A stretch of DNA of 64,000 nt from Pardosa pseudoannulata (taxonomy: Eukaryota > Arthropoda > Arachnida > Araneae > Lycosidae). Positions 37,330 through 48,049 of the stretch are shown here, one piece after another. Below the pieces are notes generated by a model. That model did no database searches. It had not been told where the DNA came from and saw only the letters and a list, made by a program, of their open reading frames with translations. Position 1 is the first letter of the stretch. Each line of letters opens with the position of its first letter. The stretch is taken from positions 103,303,004 through 103,367,003 of the forward strand of contig CM063503.1 in NCBI GenBank assembly GCA_032207245.1. The letters are read 5' to 3'. The position numbers and the translations under genes are program-made.

Positions 37330-38190
37330 TTCTTAAACTGATTGCACTTCATTCTTAACTTATCATTAGATAAGATCTTATTAAACTAGTCATGATTGCA
37401 TATACATTTTCACTCAGAGGCACTAACTGATCAGAAGTCAAATTTTTTTGATATGCTGGTATACAGATCTGCTCTCAATTCATGTAATCAGCTTTTATAT
37501 GGTACTAGAATTTAGTTAAACTTAAGTAGTCTTTTTCATTTAAAATTAAAATATTAATGATTTTACCATTTGAGTTTTAAATTACAGACCTTGGTATTAA
37601 AGGTTTCATGTTCTGCCAATGAGTTGTAACATCACATAGCCCTGATATATGTAAGACTCATACATTATAAAAAAACATCCCTACAAGATAAATAAAAGAA
37701 AGTTTTTAATTTAACTTGTGCTAAAACAAATAAGCACAACAAACAACAATGGGGCACAATCAAAATTTTATTTTATTCAGGATCTGAATTTAGCAAATCC
37801 TAATCTAAATTAAAACCTGTCCAATTTATTTACAGCAAAATCTTGCAGAATATATACATGTTTGAGTAATGAGTAATTTATTTACTATAAATTTAGTTAT
37901 ATCCATTTTAGATAAAGTACAGTTGCTTGGCCATTTACCTAAACTTTTTATATTTTCTTCTGTAGTGGCACTAGGTGCAAGGTAACCAGCCAGTTAAAGG
38001 TATTGATAGTACACCATGTAGGAATGCAAACAACTGAAACTAAATTACATAGTTATATAAAGGTTAGTTGATGTAAGCAGAAGTTAATTTAGTGTTCTTG
38101 TGGTTGCCAAAGATAACAAGATTTAAGAGAAGCAGACTTTTGTTCATTTATTATTAGAATATAATTTGTTTAGTTTTGTTAAAATATTAC
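37330..38190. other. Spacer downstream of the RAD23-like gene
   Basis: AT-rich; no coding, RNA or repeat feature recognised. Confidence 0.5.
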
Positions 38191-38194
38191 ATTT

Positions 38195-38300
38195 CTCCCT
38201 CTCCCTCTCCTGGTATCTGAAAAGGCTTGAAGCCATGGCCATCAGGGCCAAGACTGTCCAGGTAGTGAGAACATGAAATCTTGTTAATGGAAATGTTAAA
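38195..38300. other. Small GC-rich island, possible exon on either strand
   Basis: On the minus strand an open frame reads KISCSHYLDSLGPDGHGF then KPFQIPGEGEGEM and a stop, which looks like a protein C-terminus. On the plus strand a C/T tract and ...CTGAAAAG could be an acceptor before a 37-nt exon (38228-38264) with a strong start context GCCATGG, reading MAIRAKTVQ up to a GTAGTG donor. The two readings are mutually exclusive in part. Neither product is recognised. Confidence 0.3.
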
Positions 38301-39142
38301 TATAAGTTTGTCCCTACAGATACAAATTATATAAATTGCATACAAATACTTAAAACATGTAAAAATATGATTCATAATATAATCAAACTACTCATAATAT
38401 AAGATGAACAGGTAATCAATGTACCAGATGTTTATGTATGAATGAGTGAATTGACAAATGAATAGGTTCATCAAAACAAAATAGTAAGGCAGATGTGTAT
38501 CAAAAGGAAATAATACTCGGTACAGTGTGATAAGTTTTATATTATTCTACGGCATATTTTGTGATGACTGCTTCCAGATCATTGGAAGTTATATTTAGAG
38601 TTTTAAATTTTACTCTTTTAAATGTCTTATTGAAATCTCTGGTATTTTACATTATTTAATCTTAATGTTAAATAATAACGATTATTTGAATTGTTGGCGA
38701 TTCCTCCATCTAGAATCTTATGTGATAATATACATTCCATTTATTTAAGCACTTTCATTTTTTGACTCATAAATATTATATATACTGTATTATAAATATA
38801 TCAAAATATTATACTAAGTGTACTTTGAGCACATTATGATATTTAAACATTTGGATCCTCAAATTTTGTATTTGTTTTTATAAATCAGAAAAACTTAACT
38901 AAACCAGTTCTTTTTATAACTAATAAAGTATATTCTATTAATTGCTGTAAAAAATTAAACTTTCAAAATCAGTAGCAACTTTTGGTACCAGAGGCTGGAA
39001 AATGTAGTTAAAATAAAAGTAACCCCCAACAACCAAAGTTCAAATATCTCAATTATTGTCAAGCTACAATAGAAACATAAAATACAGATGGGAAAAAGAA
39101 AAAAAAAAATGGTGAAGGTATAGTACTGTACTGGTATTAAGG

Positions 39143-39262
39143 CTACAGTTGAGAATTTGCCTCTTGGTGCATTTGGTCTGAAAACCCAAGTTGAAAAGTT
39201 GGACAAAAAAGGAAAAGGGGCAGACAAGCTTCTTAAGCAATCAGAGAATTGACAAATGTTTA
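39143..39262 (+). CDS. Candidate small coding segment, unrecognised
   Basis: A plus-strand frame beginning after ...GGTATTAAG reads ATVENLPLGAFGLKTQVEKL, then DKKGKGADKLLKQSEN and TGA. It is Lys-rich and protein-like in otherwise non-coding DNA. It could be a terminal exon (phase 0 after MAIRAKTVQ at 38264) or a retrocopy fragment. The acceptor polypyrimidine tract is poor. The longer minus-strand ORF 38955-39284 over the same bases is Phe/Leu-rich and less convincing. Confidence 0.28.
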
Positions 39263-39299
39263 GAAGACAACTGAACAGGGCCAAAAGAAATGGGAGGAT

Positions 39300-40079
39300 G
39301 AGTTGAAATTCCCTAAACTTAGGTTAGTTTCATCTGGTACATTTTATTGATATATATAAAGCAGCAGCCATTTATTTAAAAAAAAAAAAAATTACGTTTC
39401 TTGCCCCATCAACGAGTATCTGTTCCTGCTTGCAATACACAATGTTTGGGGACATATGTATACCCATAGTTTAAAATATTATTGATTTAATATACTTTTA
39501 AAATTTACCTTAGCCTTTTTTTTTAAATTGTGGAATTAGGAATATCTATTGAAACTCAATGCATACAGTTATATTTATCAATTAAACCCCCTTTTTTTTT
39601 ATCCTGTTTCATATTACATACCCACTTGAATTTTTTACCACCAAAATAAAAATTGCAATTTATTATGCTTTTTACCAACAATGCTAGTTTGCCAAAGCTA
39701 TTTAAATAATAGTCCCTTACGAATAAAAACCATTTTTATTTTAAATGATTTTCCAGTAATATAAACAAAATAACAGCAATATAATCTACTTATATCCAAT
39801 TTCGAGTGACTCATTGTCCAGGTATTCTTGCTCAAATTGATAATGTAAACAATTGCACCCCAATAATGCACCCCAGTTTTATTAAGCTTTCAAGAAGACT
39901 TTAGTTATTGGAATATAAATTATATTAGCATGAATTTAAAACTTATTAAAAAGTGAATATTCTATTTTTCTAATTAAAGATTTAGTAAAATATGATCTAT
40001 AGTAATATTATATAAACTCTGAATATTTAAAAAAATATTAATAATGGCCTAATTACGCCAAGAAAATAATTTATTTTAA
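39300..40079. other. AT-rich spacer, nothing recognised
   Basis: Homopolymer A/T runs only. Confidence 0.5.
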
Positions 40080-40780
40080 AAAGTAATCCTCCCCCACATC
40101 ATAGTCAAGAAAATGTCTACAGAGTTTCATATCTATTTTCCCAGCCAAAAACTCAGAATTAAAAGGAGTGTTCGCTACTTCTCTTATTCTTCCAACCCGT
40201 CTCCCAAAGTTAACTGCCGAACGATGGCCGAATGGTTAGGGTGCTAGCCTTCGGAACCGGAGTTCGTGGGTTCGAATCCCACATTGGCATGGATGTTCGT
40301 AGCCGTTCAGAATCGGCTTTAAGCAGTAGGTCCCGGTCTCATTAGCCCTCGTGTTGCAAAAAGTAGACCGTAGCACTCCAAACCAAACCAACCCAAAGTT
40401 AACTAATAAATAAAAATATTTTGTTGACTCACTACATTTTTCAGCTGTCCCAAGAAAAATGGTCCCTTTTTCAATAATCTAAGTTCCTTTCTGGCTGTTA
40501 ATAACGCTGAAAAAGCTGCTTGTCTCATGGGAAACTCCGCTTTTTCTCTCGCTGAGGGACTAACTTTTTAATAGAAAAGTTTTTTCATGTATCATTCCAT
40601 GCAGATCGCTAGTCTTGAAAAGACGTATATTTTTCTTAGTCTAAAATAAAGTTAACATTTTAAATGGACTTCGCTGTTGTTTCAATAGCACGACTGCAAA
40701 CTACGTAAGTCTTCTCATTGCTCAGCAATCCCGGGCAATTAAAAATAATAGGGGCTAAATTCAATTGTAACAGGCGGATA
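40080..40780 (+). repeat. Family B dispersed repeat, + copy split by a SINE
   Basis: Blocks 'AAAAGGAGTGTTCGCTACTT', CTCCCAAAGTTAACT, (SINE), TTTTGTTGACTCACTACATT, CAGCTGTCCCAAGAAAAATGG, CTAAGTTCCTTTCTGGCTG and terminal CCCGGGCAATTAAAAATAAT followed by AGGGGCTAAATT match the copies at 5522, 42960, 43735 and 46880. The SINE at 40216-40391 interrupts it after AGTTAACT. Confidence 0.82.
40216..40391 (+). repeat. tRNA-derived SINE, best-preserved copy, with 13-bp target duplication
   Basis: The body starts with a tRNA-like head: TGGCCGAATGGTTAGGGTGC (A-box region) and GGGTTCGAATCCCAC (B box), the RNA polymerase III internal promoter. A family tail follows with CAGAATCGGCTTTAAGCAG, GTCCCGGTCTCATTAGCCC, AGTAGACCGTAGCACTCC and a short AACCAAACCAA 3' end. 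It is flanked by perfect 13-bp duplications CCCAAAGTTAACT at 40203-40215 and 40392-40404, showing retroposition by an LTR-independent mechanism. The head is not a functional tRNA, because its stems do not pair properly. At least nine relatives are scattered over the window. Confidence 0.93.
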
Positions 40781-40805
40781 TAAATTTCGCACGTTCCATA
40801 CACTC

Positions 40806-40816
<11 letters not shown>

Positions 40817-40890
<74 letters not shown>
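40817..40890. repeat. (TA)n microsatellite
   Basis: TA run of about 74 bp after a CATA-repeat lead-in, at the edge of the family B copy. Confidence 0.97.
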
Positions 40891-40895
<5 letters not shown>

Positions 40896-40899
40896 CTGT

Positions 40900-42186
40900 A
40901 TATTTCAGATAATTGATTTATGCAGTAAGTTTCGGTACAAATAGCTGTAGAGTGGGTCAAGTAGAAACTTTGCAGAAATGAGAATATTACCATATAAAAA
41001 TATCATCAAAAATAAAGTTAAATGAATAGGTTTCCGTGTTCATAGCGTGCAGCAAGCTGTTCTTTAATCTCAAACAACTACAATTATCGTGTACATCGTA
41101 GTTGAAGGTTTGGTTAGTACTATACTCATTTGAGTGCGGGAGCTGTATTCTTATGAGCATAATTTTCATGAATTTCGAGGAAAAAGCTTCCTGCTTGTGA
41201 ACGATTTTGCTTATTTTCATCGGAAAGACCTAATATATATAACTACCATATAAATGTAGATACTTATCGAATAGCCAACCGGGTCACTGGACTTAAATTA
41301 TTTCTTTAATGCCCGATTCATTTCTGATAAATTTCTTATCGATGCATACCTTAAACCTAAGTTATTAGGGACGGCACAGAGTAAGATAAATATGAAGTTT
41401 AAACAACTTTGAGTATTGCAGTACGTCATATCGGTTAAACCAGCTATCGTTTTAAATATCATAAGATGCCATTCATGAAAAAGAAAAACTTCGTGGAAAA
41501 AGATTTATTTGGTATTACATGTAAAATAAGTACCGTAAAAGGGAGCTTTTTAATAGATGAAACAATTAGTTATGATTTCAGTCTATGTACATGCTGAAAA
41601 AGTAAATTTATAAGCACTGTTCGAAAAATCATAAAATGTAGATCCAAATAGAGGATTTATAAATAGTAGAAATAACTTAAAATTTGTAGATTGTTTATAA
41701 GATTTCCATCTACCTACTTTCAAAAGGAAAACTCGTTTTAAGATATAAAAATTCTAAAAATTATTTTTTAGTGGTATTTAAAATGAGACCTGGGAATCAC
41801 AGCGATATAGAGAATGTCTGAGACTACGTTGGTGATGAACCTTCTGCTTTTTTTTACAACAACGCTAACTGCGTGGCATCAGATAAAAGTCTTTATAGAA
41901 GGAAGAATTTTTCTGCCACAGGATTGAAATACCATGCTTCAAAACACCCCTCGTCTTTTCCAGCAATTTTGTATAACCTTATGAGGCTTTTTTACTTTGC
42001 TGTAATAAAACCCTTTGTATATGTATTAGTTTTGTTCTGTTGAGATTCTTACTTCCATTTTTTTCGAGGGGAGGAGGAAGCAAAATAACATTTACAATTA
42101 ATTTTATACTTAGTGGCATATGAAATTAAGTATGCATGCTAATTCATATTACTGTAAACGAGTCTCACAAATCCGAATAATTTACA

Positions 42187-42189
<3 letters not shown>
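40900..42189. other. Intergenic DNA, nothing recognised
   Basis: AT-rich with one slightly GC-richer patch (41790-41990). No family motif was found. The minus-strand ORF 40987-41220 is unrecognised. Confidence 0.5.

Positions 42190-42274
<85 letters not shown>
42190..42274. repeat. (TA)n-(TG)n microsatellite
   Basis: TA run to 42245, then TG run to 42274. Confidence 0.97.
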
Positions 42275-42275
<1 letters not shown>

Positions 42276-42862
42276 TGTGGAAAAGTAAACTAAATTGGGA
42301 AACTAATGTAGGTATTTTGTATAAAACCCCGAAGATGGTCCCTTAAGGAATATAGTGTCACGAAATTTCTCGTAATCTGAGAATTCAAAGATGCCGACTT
42401 AAATTTGTAGCAGAAGACCATCATTAAGGCCAGAGAAAATTCTCAGGAGTTTTCAAATCTAAAGTCAAGGGCAAAACCCCTTCGTCTCTTTACTTTCCCC
42501 TTTTTAACCCTTAATCTAAACTGACCACTGGGGTTACAGTTCACGCCCTCAGGGGAGGGATTTAACCAATTAAAACTTTATACTTCCCTAACGGCCAATT
42601 TAGAAAATTCCAGAACAAAAAGAAGATGCACGCTATCGGAAATAGATTTTGACTGAGAATTTCCCATAGATTTTGACCCAGATGTTACTTAGCTGTTTAC
42701 TTAGAACTTCATGTTAATTGATCTCTCAGTTTGTCTCGAACCTATCATAAAGTGGGAACCCGTCCACCCAACGTTCTGCCAATAAAGGTCTTTGACCAGA
42801 AGACACCGTGTCTTCTGGCCATGACTGGTACCACCCGTCGTAGACTCCGTCTTATTACACAA

Positions 42863-42864
<2 letters not shown>
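42275..42864 (+). other. GC-richer block between two microsatellites, LTR-like features
   Basis: A roughly 590-bp block lies between two (TA)n(TG)n tracts. Near its right end CCAATAAAGGTCTTTGACCA is followed by the inverted pair CAGAAGACACCGTGTCTTCTG and by CCGTCTTATTACA. An AATAAA-hairpin-TTACA order could be the R/U5 part of a solo LTR. No TG start, duplication or internal retroviral-type genes could be confirmed. Confidence 0.28.

Positions 42865-42866
<2 letters not shown>

Positions 42867-42958
<92 letters not shown>
42867..42958. repeat. (TA)n-(TG)n microsatellite
   Basis: TA run to 42920, then TG run to 42958. It abuts the start of a family B copy exactly as at 5436-5521. Confidence 0.97.
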
Positions 42959-42959
<1 letters not shown>

Positions 42960-42960
<1 letters not shown>

Positions 42961-43530
42961 GTAATATATCAAATTATTACTCCAAAATTATCTGTCCAAA
43001 ATTCATCTTTTTTTCCCTTTCTCATTTTTTTTAAACCTAATTTCTCATTCATAAAAGGTTAAATAAAGGAGTATTCTCCGACTTAAATTATTTTTAGACA
43101 TCTCTTTAAACTAACGCTGAGTTAAATGCTAACTTTCTGTCCACTGGCCACATTTTTCATCCGTCAAAGGAAAATGGTATTGCTTGTGTGATAATTAAAT
43201 TGCTGCATGCGGGTTTTCGAGCTAGGTTAAATGATCAGGTTTCACCATTGTCTTCCAAAGTTTGCTGATCCATCTTCAGTGTAATGGAAACAAAATAACG
43301 TGGCTCCCTAGCCATGGGGCCGACATCGACGACAAATTTGCATATTCTTGGAGCATTCTATGCGTAGCTGTTACAATGTACATACAATCGGTAAAACTGA
43401 GTTTTTATCCTCAATAAATGGGAAATTCCTCAACGTTGGACTTCGTTTCCTTTGATAGCTTCACGACTGCATCTCAACTAGGAGTTCTTTCCCAGCAAGC
43501 CCAGACATATCAAATGATAGGGTTTAATCT
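42960..43530 (+). repeat. Family B dispersed repeat, + copy
   Basis: Starts AATATATCAAATTATT (compare AATATATCAAAATTATC at 5530) and follows with 'AAAGGAGTATTCTCCGACTT', CATCTCTTTAAACTAACGCT, AATGCTAACTTTCTGTCCAC, and ends CCCAGCAAGCCCAGACATAT..AATGATAGGG. It forms an inverted pair with 43735-44290. Confidence 0.8.
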
Positions 43531-43597
43531 TCTGTGTAAACAGTGAGGATATTTTCATTGGTTGGATATTTACATAAGAACGTATATATATATTTCA

Positions 43598-43685
43598 ATT
43601 GTATGGGCCCTTTCAATTTGAATAGATAGGTGGGACGGCGGAAGTTAAAGAAAGAGAACTGAAACATGCATACATATGTATATAG
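43598..43685 (+). repeat. Dispersed repeat C, copy 1
   Basis: Order TATGGGCCCTTTCAATTTGAA, GGTGGGACGGCGGAAGTTAA, AGAGAACTGAAACATG. The same order recurs at 44318-44392 and 45222-45300. It lies in the spacer between the inverted family B copies. Confidence 0.65.
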
Positions 43686-43734
43686 TATATGTATACGAAA
43701 CCGGTAAAAATCATCTTTTTACGATTACACAGGA

Positions 43735-44290
43735 AATTAGCCCCTATTATTTGAATTGCCCGGGCTTACTGGGAAATTAGAAGTCTTAATCGTAGTAAAG
43801 ATGTGGTTACATTAAAGAAATCTAAGTCAAACCTTGTGGAACTTTAAAACTGTTTGTCTTTACATGGCAAGAGCTTGGAATCAAATGCTCAAACATATAC
43901 ACTCTATCGGCAATGTTAGTCCTAGAGCGAGCGAATGAGGCGATTTCATCCCCAAGAGACTTTGATTACTCAGCGTTTTTTGGGAGTCTAGAGTGAACCT
44001 TGATCATTTAAATTAGGTCGAAAACCACACAGGCAGCAATTTAATTATTGAAGGAGTGAAACTATTTTCCTGGGACAGCTGAAAAAATGTGGTCAGGGAT
44101 CAGAAAATTAGCGTTTATCTCAGAGTTAATTTTGAGAGACTAGTAAAAAGAATTTAAGTCGGTAAATGCTCCTTTAAATCTGACATTTTACAAGTGGGAA
44201 ATTAGGTATTGAATGAATGAGAAGGGTAAAAGAGAATTTTAGATTGATAGTTTAGGTGTAATAATTTTGATATATTACATATGTATATAT
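43735..44290 (-). repeat. Family B dispersed repeat, minus copy
   Basis: In reverse complement it gives CCCAGTAAGCCCGGGCAATT with AATAATAGGGGCTAATTTCC, CAGCTGTCCCAGGAAAATAG, AACGCTAATTTTCTGATCCC and AAAGGAGCATTTACCGACTT, matching the family. Paired head-to-head with 42960-43530, leaving about 205 bp between. Confidence 0.8.
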
Positions 44291-44317
44291 ACAAAGAATT
44301 ATATGGACGTGTATACA

Positions 44318-44392
44318 TACACACAGTATGGACTCTATATATAAGGGTGCGTGAAGAAAGGTCCAAGCTAACAAAAGAGAACGGAAACATGT
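44318..44392 (+). repeat. Dispersed repeat C, copy 2
   Basis: GTATGGACTCTATATATAAG, GGTGCGTGAAGAAAGGTCCA, AGCTAACAAAAGAGAACGGA, AACATG; counterpart of copies 1 and 3. Confidence 0.6.
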
Positions 44393-44414
44393 ATATATAA
44401 TTATATAGGACACA

Positions 44415-45210
44415 CAGAGGAACCCGCTTAAGAAGTTTTTAAGGGACCAAGAGATTAAAACTTCTTAAACGAGAAATCTGGAAAAGTGCATTAAGAAAAT
44501 ATTTCTTCTACTATTTATTTATTTTTCACCTCTAAATGTGTTTTCATAGTGCTATTTTATAATTCAGAACAAATTTAATATTTTGTTTTGTTTCATATGT
44601 AATGTTTAATTTCTAAAACATCTAAAATTTTACCTTAACCAAGAATAATTTAATTATTTTCAATGTTAAGGGAAAATCAGATACAGATATAGGCTGAAAG
44701 AAACTAGAAATAATATAATTATAATAATTTACATTAATATATTTATTTCTAAAAATTCGTGTTTGACCTCTTTGCAACAGATTTATTATTATAATTTAAA
44801 ATTTTCACCCTTGTCTGGGATGGTTTGTAAAAGGAATCAAATTAACTTCGCTTAAAAAAGTTTGTATATGTTATGCTTTACAAGCAGAGTGTCAGAACTA
44901 CCTAATTTCTAAGAACTGTTATTATAATGATCGTTGAAGTAATATTTTTTTGTTATTCTCTGCAATCATTTAGTTTTCCTAGAAATATACCTTTTGTATC
45001 TCTGTTTGGTAAAAAGTTAATCAAACCTCAATAAAATGGAAATGGAGGATTGGAGTAAATAAAACTTCTTAAGCGGGAAAATGTTTAAAAGTAAAACTTC
45101 TTAAACAAAGGACTTTACAATTATAGCTATATGAATAAAACTGAGACCAAAGAAATAGAACGTCTTAAGCGGGAAAACGTCTTAAAAGGGAACTTAAGGG
45201 GGTTTCACTG
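44415..45210. mobile_element. Tigger-like non-autonomous DNA transposon
   Basis: Left end CAGAGGAACCCGCTTAAGAA. The right end in reverse complement is CAGTGAAACCCCCTTAAGTT, followed on the plus strand by TA (45211-45212). The subterminal motifs 'CTTCTTAAACGAGAAA', 'CTTCTTAAGCGGGAAAA' and 'GTCTTAAGCGGGAAAACGTC' recur inside. CAG-R-R-AACC termini with TA are typical of Tigger/pogo MITEs. The left TA is not preserved. No transposase frame is visible in the 796 bp. Confidence 0.72.
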
Positions 45211-45221
45211 TATATACAAAC

Positions 45222-45300
45222 AATGGTATGGTCTCTTTCAATTAGGTTGTGTGGTTGAAGGAAGGTGCAAGTTAACGAATTAGAACGGATACGTTCATTT
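45222..45300 (+). repeat. Dispersed repeat C, copy 3
   Basis: GGTATGGTCTCTTTCAATTAG, TTGTGTGGTTGAAGGAAGGT, GCAAGTTAACGAATTAGAACG; same order as copies 1 and 2. It begins 12 bp after the Tigger-like element. Confidence 0.65.
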
Positions 45301-45681
45301 ATATCTATCTATCTATGTATCTGTACTCATATATTCTAACAATTTCATTCTAGTACTCAAGCATTTCTTTCGAGAAAGAAAAATTCAGTTTTAATATTTC
45401 CCGTTAAGGTGTTTTTCTAATGATATGAGAAAGACATTCTTCGTTTATCTTATTTGACATTCCATTTTGTAGCTGGCGATAGTTCAGTCCTGTAACAATG
45501 AGTTCAGCTTCCTAAAAAGTATTGAGTTATTACAGATAATGAACTCTCGTAAAGATAACAATAAGACTTTTATTTGGAAAACTTTTTCAGATTTGTGTTA
45601 ACCTTTAATCTGCTGATAAATAGCTGGTGTTTAGCTTTAGGAATATTGAAATATTTAAAATCAATCGATTCTTGTGCTCAG

Positions 45682-45707
45682 AAAAAAAAAAAAAAAAAAA
45701 AAAAAAA
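45682..45707. repeat. A26 homopolymer
   Basis: Uninterrupted A run. Confidence 0.95.
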
Positions 45708-46301
45708 CATTGCACCATTTGTTATCTTTAATTTGTCCTGGCTGAATAAAAGCGATATCGGATTGAAACAATGCTGTTCTCTGCGAATAATTTCTTTTCA
45801 CGAATAACATGAAATACTTTAACTTGGTTACATTTCGTATAGTTAGATATTTTTATTTGTGTCTTGTAATATTTTTCAAGAACTAATTATTTAGTCGTTA
45901 ATCTGTCAAGTTTCCTGAAATAATTTCAGTACCAATAATGTCGGAAGTAGTTCATTCTCAATATCTTGTTTTCACTAACGATTAAAACTGACTTTGGTTG
46001 TTCTTACACATAAATATTGTGAAGCTTATTAGCCTAAAACATAATTAATCTCATTTTGAATTAACACTGGTTGTTCTTAAAATTGCATTAAAGCACCCTT
46101 TTTTAAATGATCCTATTTTAGATCCTGGTTAAGATGTTGGTTACGTCCATGTATAATTAGGTATATATGTAATTTTAGGGGAATAAAAAAAAGGTATAAG
46201 TGCAAGAGGTTTTGTTTAATGCATAAAGCAGTGACATTGCAAACTGTCATATCTGACATCTAGCTATTTTTTTTTTAAATTTTAGGCATAATTTTAAATC
46301 A

Positions 46302-46625
46302 TTATTCATCTAAAGAACGGAAAATGCTTACGTAAAAAGCCGTACGGGGTTTGATAGCCTCGGTCTGCCGACTCCTAGGACGTCTACGGCATTCTCTGGG
46401 ATCGTAATCCCGAAGATTGAAAATTCTTTTATTATCAATATTAATGAGATTTACAAACAGTTTCGTATCTATTTTCACTATTGTAGCTCTTACAGAGTCC
46501 ATTTTTAAAACCACGTGGAGGAATTAACTCATTATTTCCTTCTTGGCCGGTGTCGCATGCCATACGCTCGGTATATCCTTGCCCGTAAAGTCGGCATCGC
46601 ATGTCATACGACAAAGAGAAAAATG
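46302..46625. other. GC/CpG-richer patch with opposing ORFs
   Basis: A minus-strand ORF 46302-46514 (70 codons; includes NLRDYDPRECRRRPRSRQTE) abuts a plus-strand ORF starting at 46515. The patch holds two near-identical pieces, GTGTCGCATGCCATACG (about 46551) and GCATCGCATGTCATACG (about 46593), an internal duplication. Neither product is recognised. Confidence 0.25.
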
Positions 46626-46879
46626 ATATCGTTCAAAGTGGATTCGTCGCTACTGACACGTTTCGTTATATTTCGCAATTATTTCATGTATTTAAAAAAA
46701 GTATTTTCTAAGTACTTGTGTAAACGATATGCTGGGAAACTTTGTGCTAGGACATATGTATAAATTTATAGCACACATGGTAAAATCTGTTAAAACTTGT
46801 ACTAAAGAAATAATTCAGTATTTTTCCGATATTTATGACTAAGATTTCTTTCTTGATTAATGATGTAATGCAGTCGGGC

Positions 46880-47250
46880 CACATTGAAGAGAACGGTCCA
46901 ATTCCTAGTCGAACTTAAACTTCATTTAAGAGCTGCTAAAAAGGACATGTTTAACATTGAAAGGCAGACGGGGGAATGACCATCGAAACACTTGTTGGAA
47001 CAGAATTGGACCCCACCGCAAGCGACGCATAGGATTTTCCCAAGGGACAGAGGCAACTTAATGAGCGAATTTAACAATAAAAAGTAACTTAGATGGGGAG
47101 GGAAAAACTGTTCAATTTGCCGGCGACAGCTAAAAAGGCGGCGAGGGGACAGAAAATTTGCATCTATGTCAGAGAAGGCTTTGGGAAATGGGTTTGAAGA
47201 ATTTTGAGTCGAGGACACTCCTTTGATTAAGACGTTTTGTGGCTAGAAAT
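46880..47250 (-). repeat. Family B dispersed repeat, minus copy
   Basis: In reverse complement: CAAAGGAGTGTCCTCGACTC, CATTTCCCAAAGCCTTCTCTG, AAATTTTCTGTCCCCTCGCC, TAGCTGTCGCCGGCAAATTG, ATCTAAGTTACTTTTTATTG, matching other copies in order. It is GC-richer than the others. The 98-codon minus ORF 46922-47218 is within it and has no recognisable domain. Confidence 0.65.
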
Positions 47251-47259
47251 CTTGATGTT

Positions 47260-47880
47260 TGGATCGGAGTTCTGGCAACGCCGTTTTATGAAACATGCAA
47301 AGTTTGTCAGTAGCTATAATTATTTAATTTAAAATAATACAATAAATAAATAAAAATAATTTAAAAATTATTAAAATTTTATAAAATTGATGCTTGCATC
47401 AGTATAAAAAAATCTATCCTTTTTAAACTTTCTACTCTTTAAAATCCTTTATTACTTTATCCACTTTACTATTTTATTCTGCTATCTAGGGCAAAATTGT
47501 ATTTCACCTTTTATGTCATTTCTTATCTTAATTAACTGTAAAGCCTTTAATGAACTCGCAAATCCTGATGCTCACCCTGAATGAATCTTTCACCTTTACG
47601 ACGGGGGCTACAGCTATGAGCTAAGGCGCCTCATGCAACCAACAACTGAAGGGAGCTCATACTTTTATTTACTCTTAAGACTTTTTTTTAGTGATCATCG
47701 GTATGAAGGAGTGTAGTTGATGGACGATGTTATGGTTTATGCTTTTCTTATGTAAATGTTTCATTTTATTTTTTATTAAATGTTAAAAGTACTGTTTATG
47801 TTTTTCTTAAGTCTTCCTAGCCAGCCACATTACTAGACTCCATTGTGCGTTATACAGCATGATAGTTTTTTAAGTTGTCA
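47260..47880. other. Spacer, nothing recognised
   Basis: AT-rich with one GC-richer patch (47560-47660). No family motif. Confidence 0.45.
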
Positions 47881-47883
47881 AAC

Positions 47884-48034
47884 TCTGTCAGTTGTGTATA
47901 TTTTGTTTTTTTGAGTATGTTGTGTATATCGCGTATGCATTGCATGTTGTGTGTGTTGCGTATGTTGCATAGGTGTATGTTGCGTATGCTGTGTATTTTG
48001 TGTATGTTCCGTACGTTTTTTGTTGCGTGTGTAA
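47884..48034 (+). repeat. Degenerate TGTATGTTGCG-type minisatellite
   Basis: Irregular repetition of 10-12-bp units such as GTATGTTGC, GTATGCTGTGTATT, GTGTGTTGCGTATG. This produces a Cys/Met/Leu-rich spurious ORF at 47875-48072. Confidence 0.75.
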
Positions 48035-48049
48035 AAAATAAGAAAAAAA

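Noticed and set aside
40216..40290. Possible functional tRNA gene
   Set aside because: A and B boxes are present, but acceptor and anticodon stems do not pair properly and a family tail and target duplications follow. It is a SINE head.
46922..47218. 98-codon minus-strand ORF with several Cys
   Set aside because: Lies within a family B repeat copy whose relatives do not keep this frame open.
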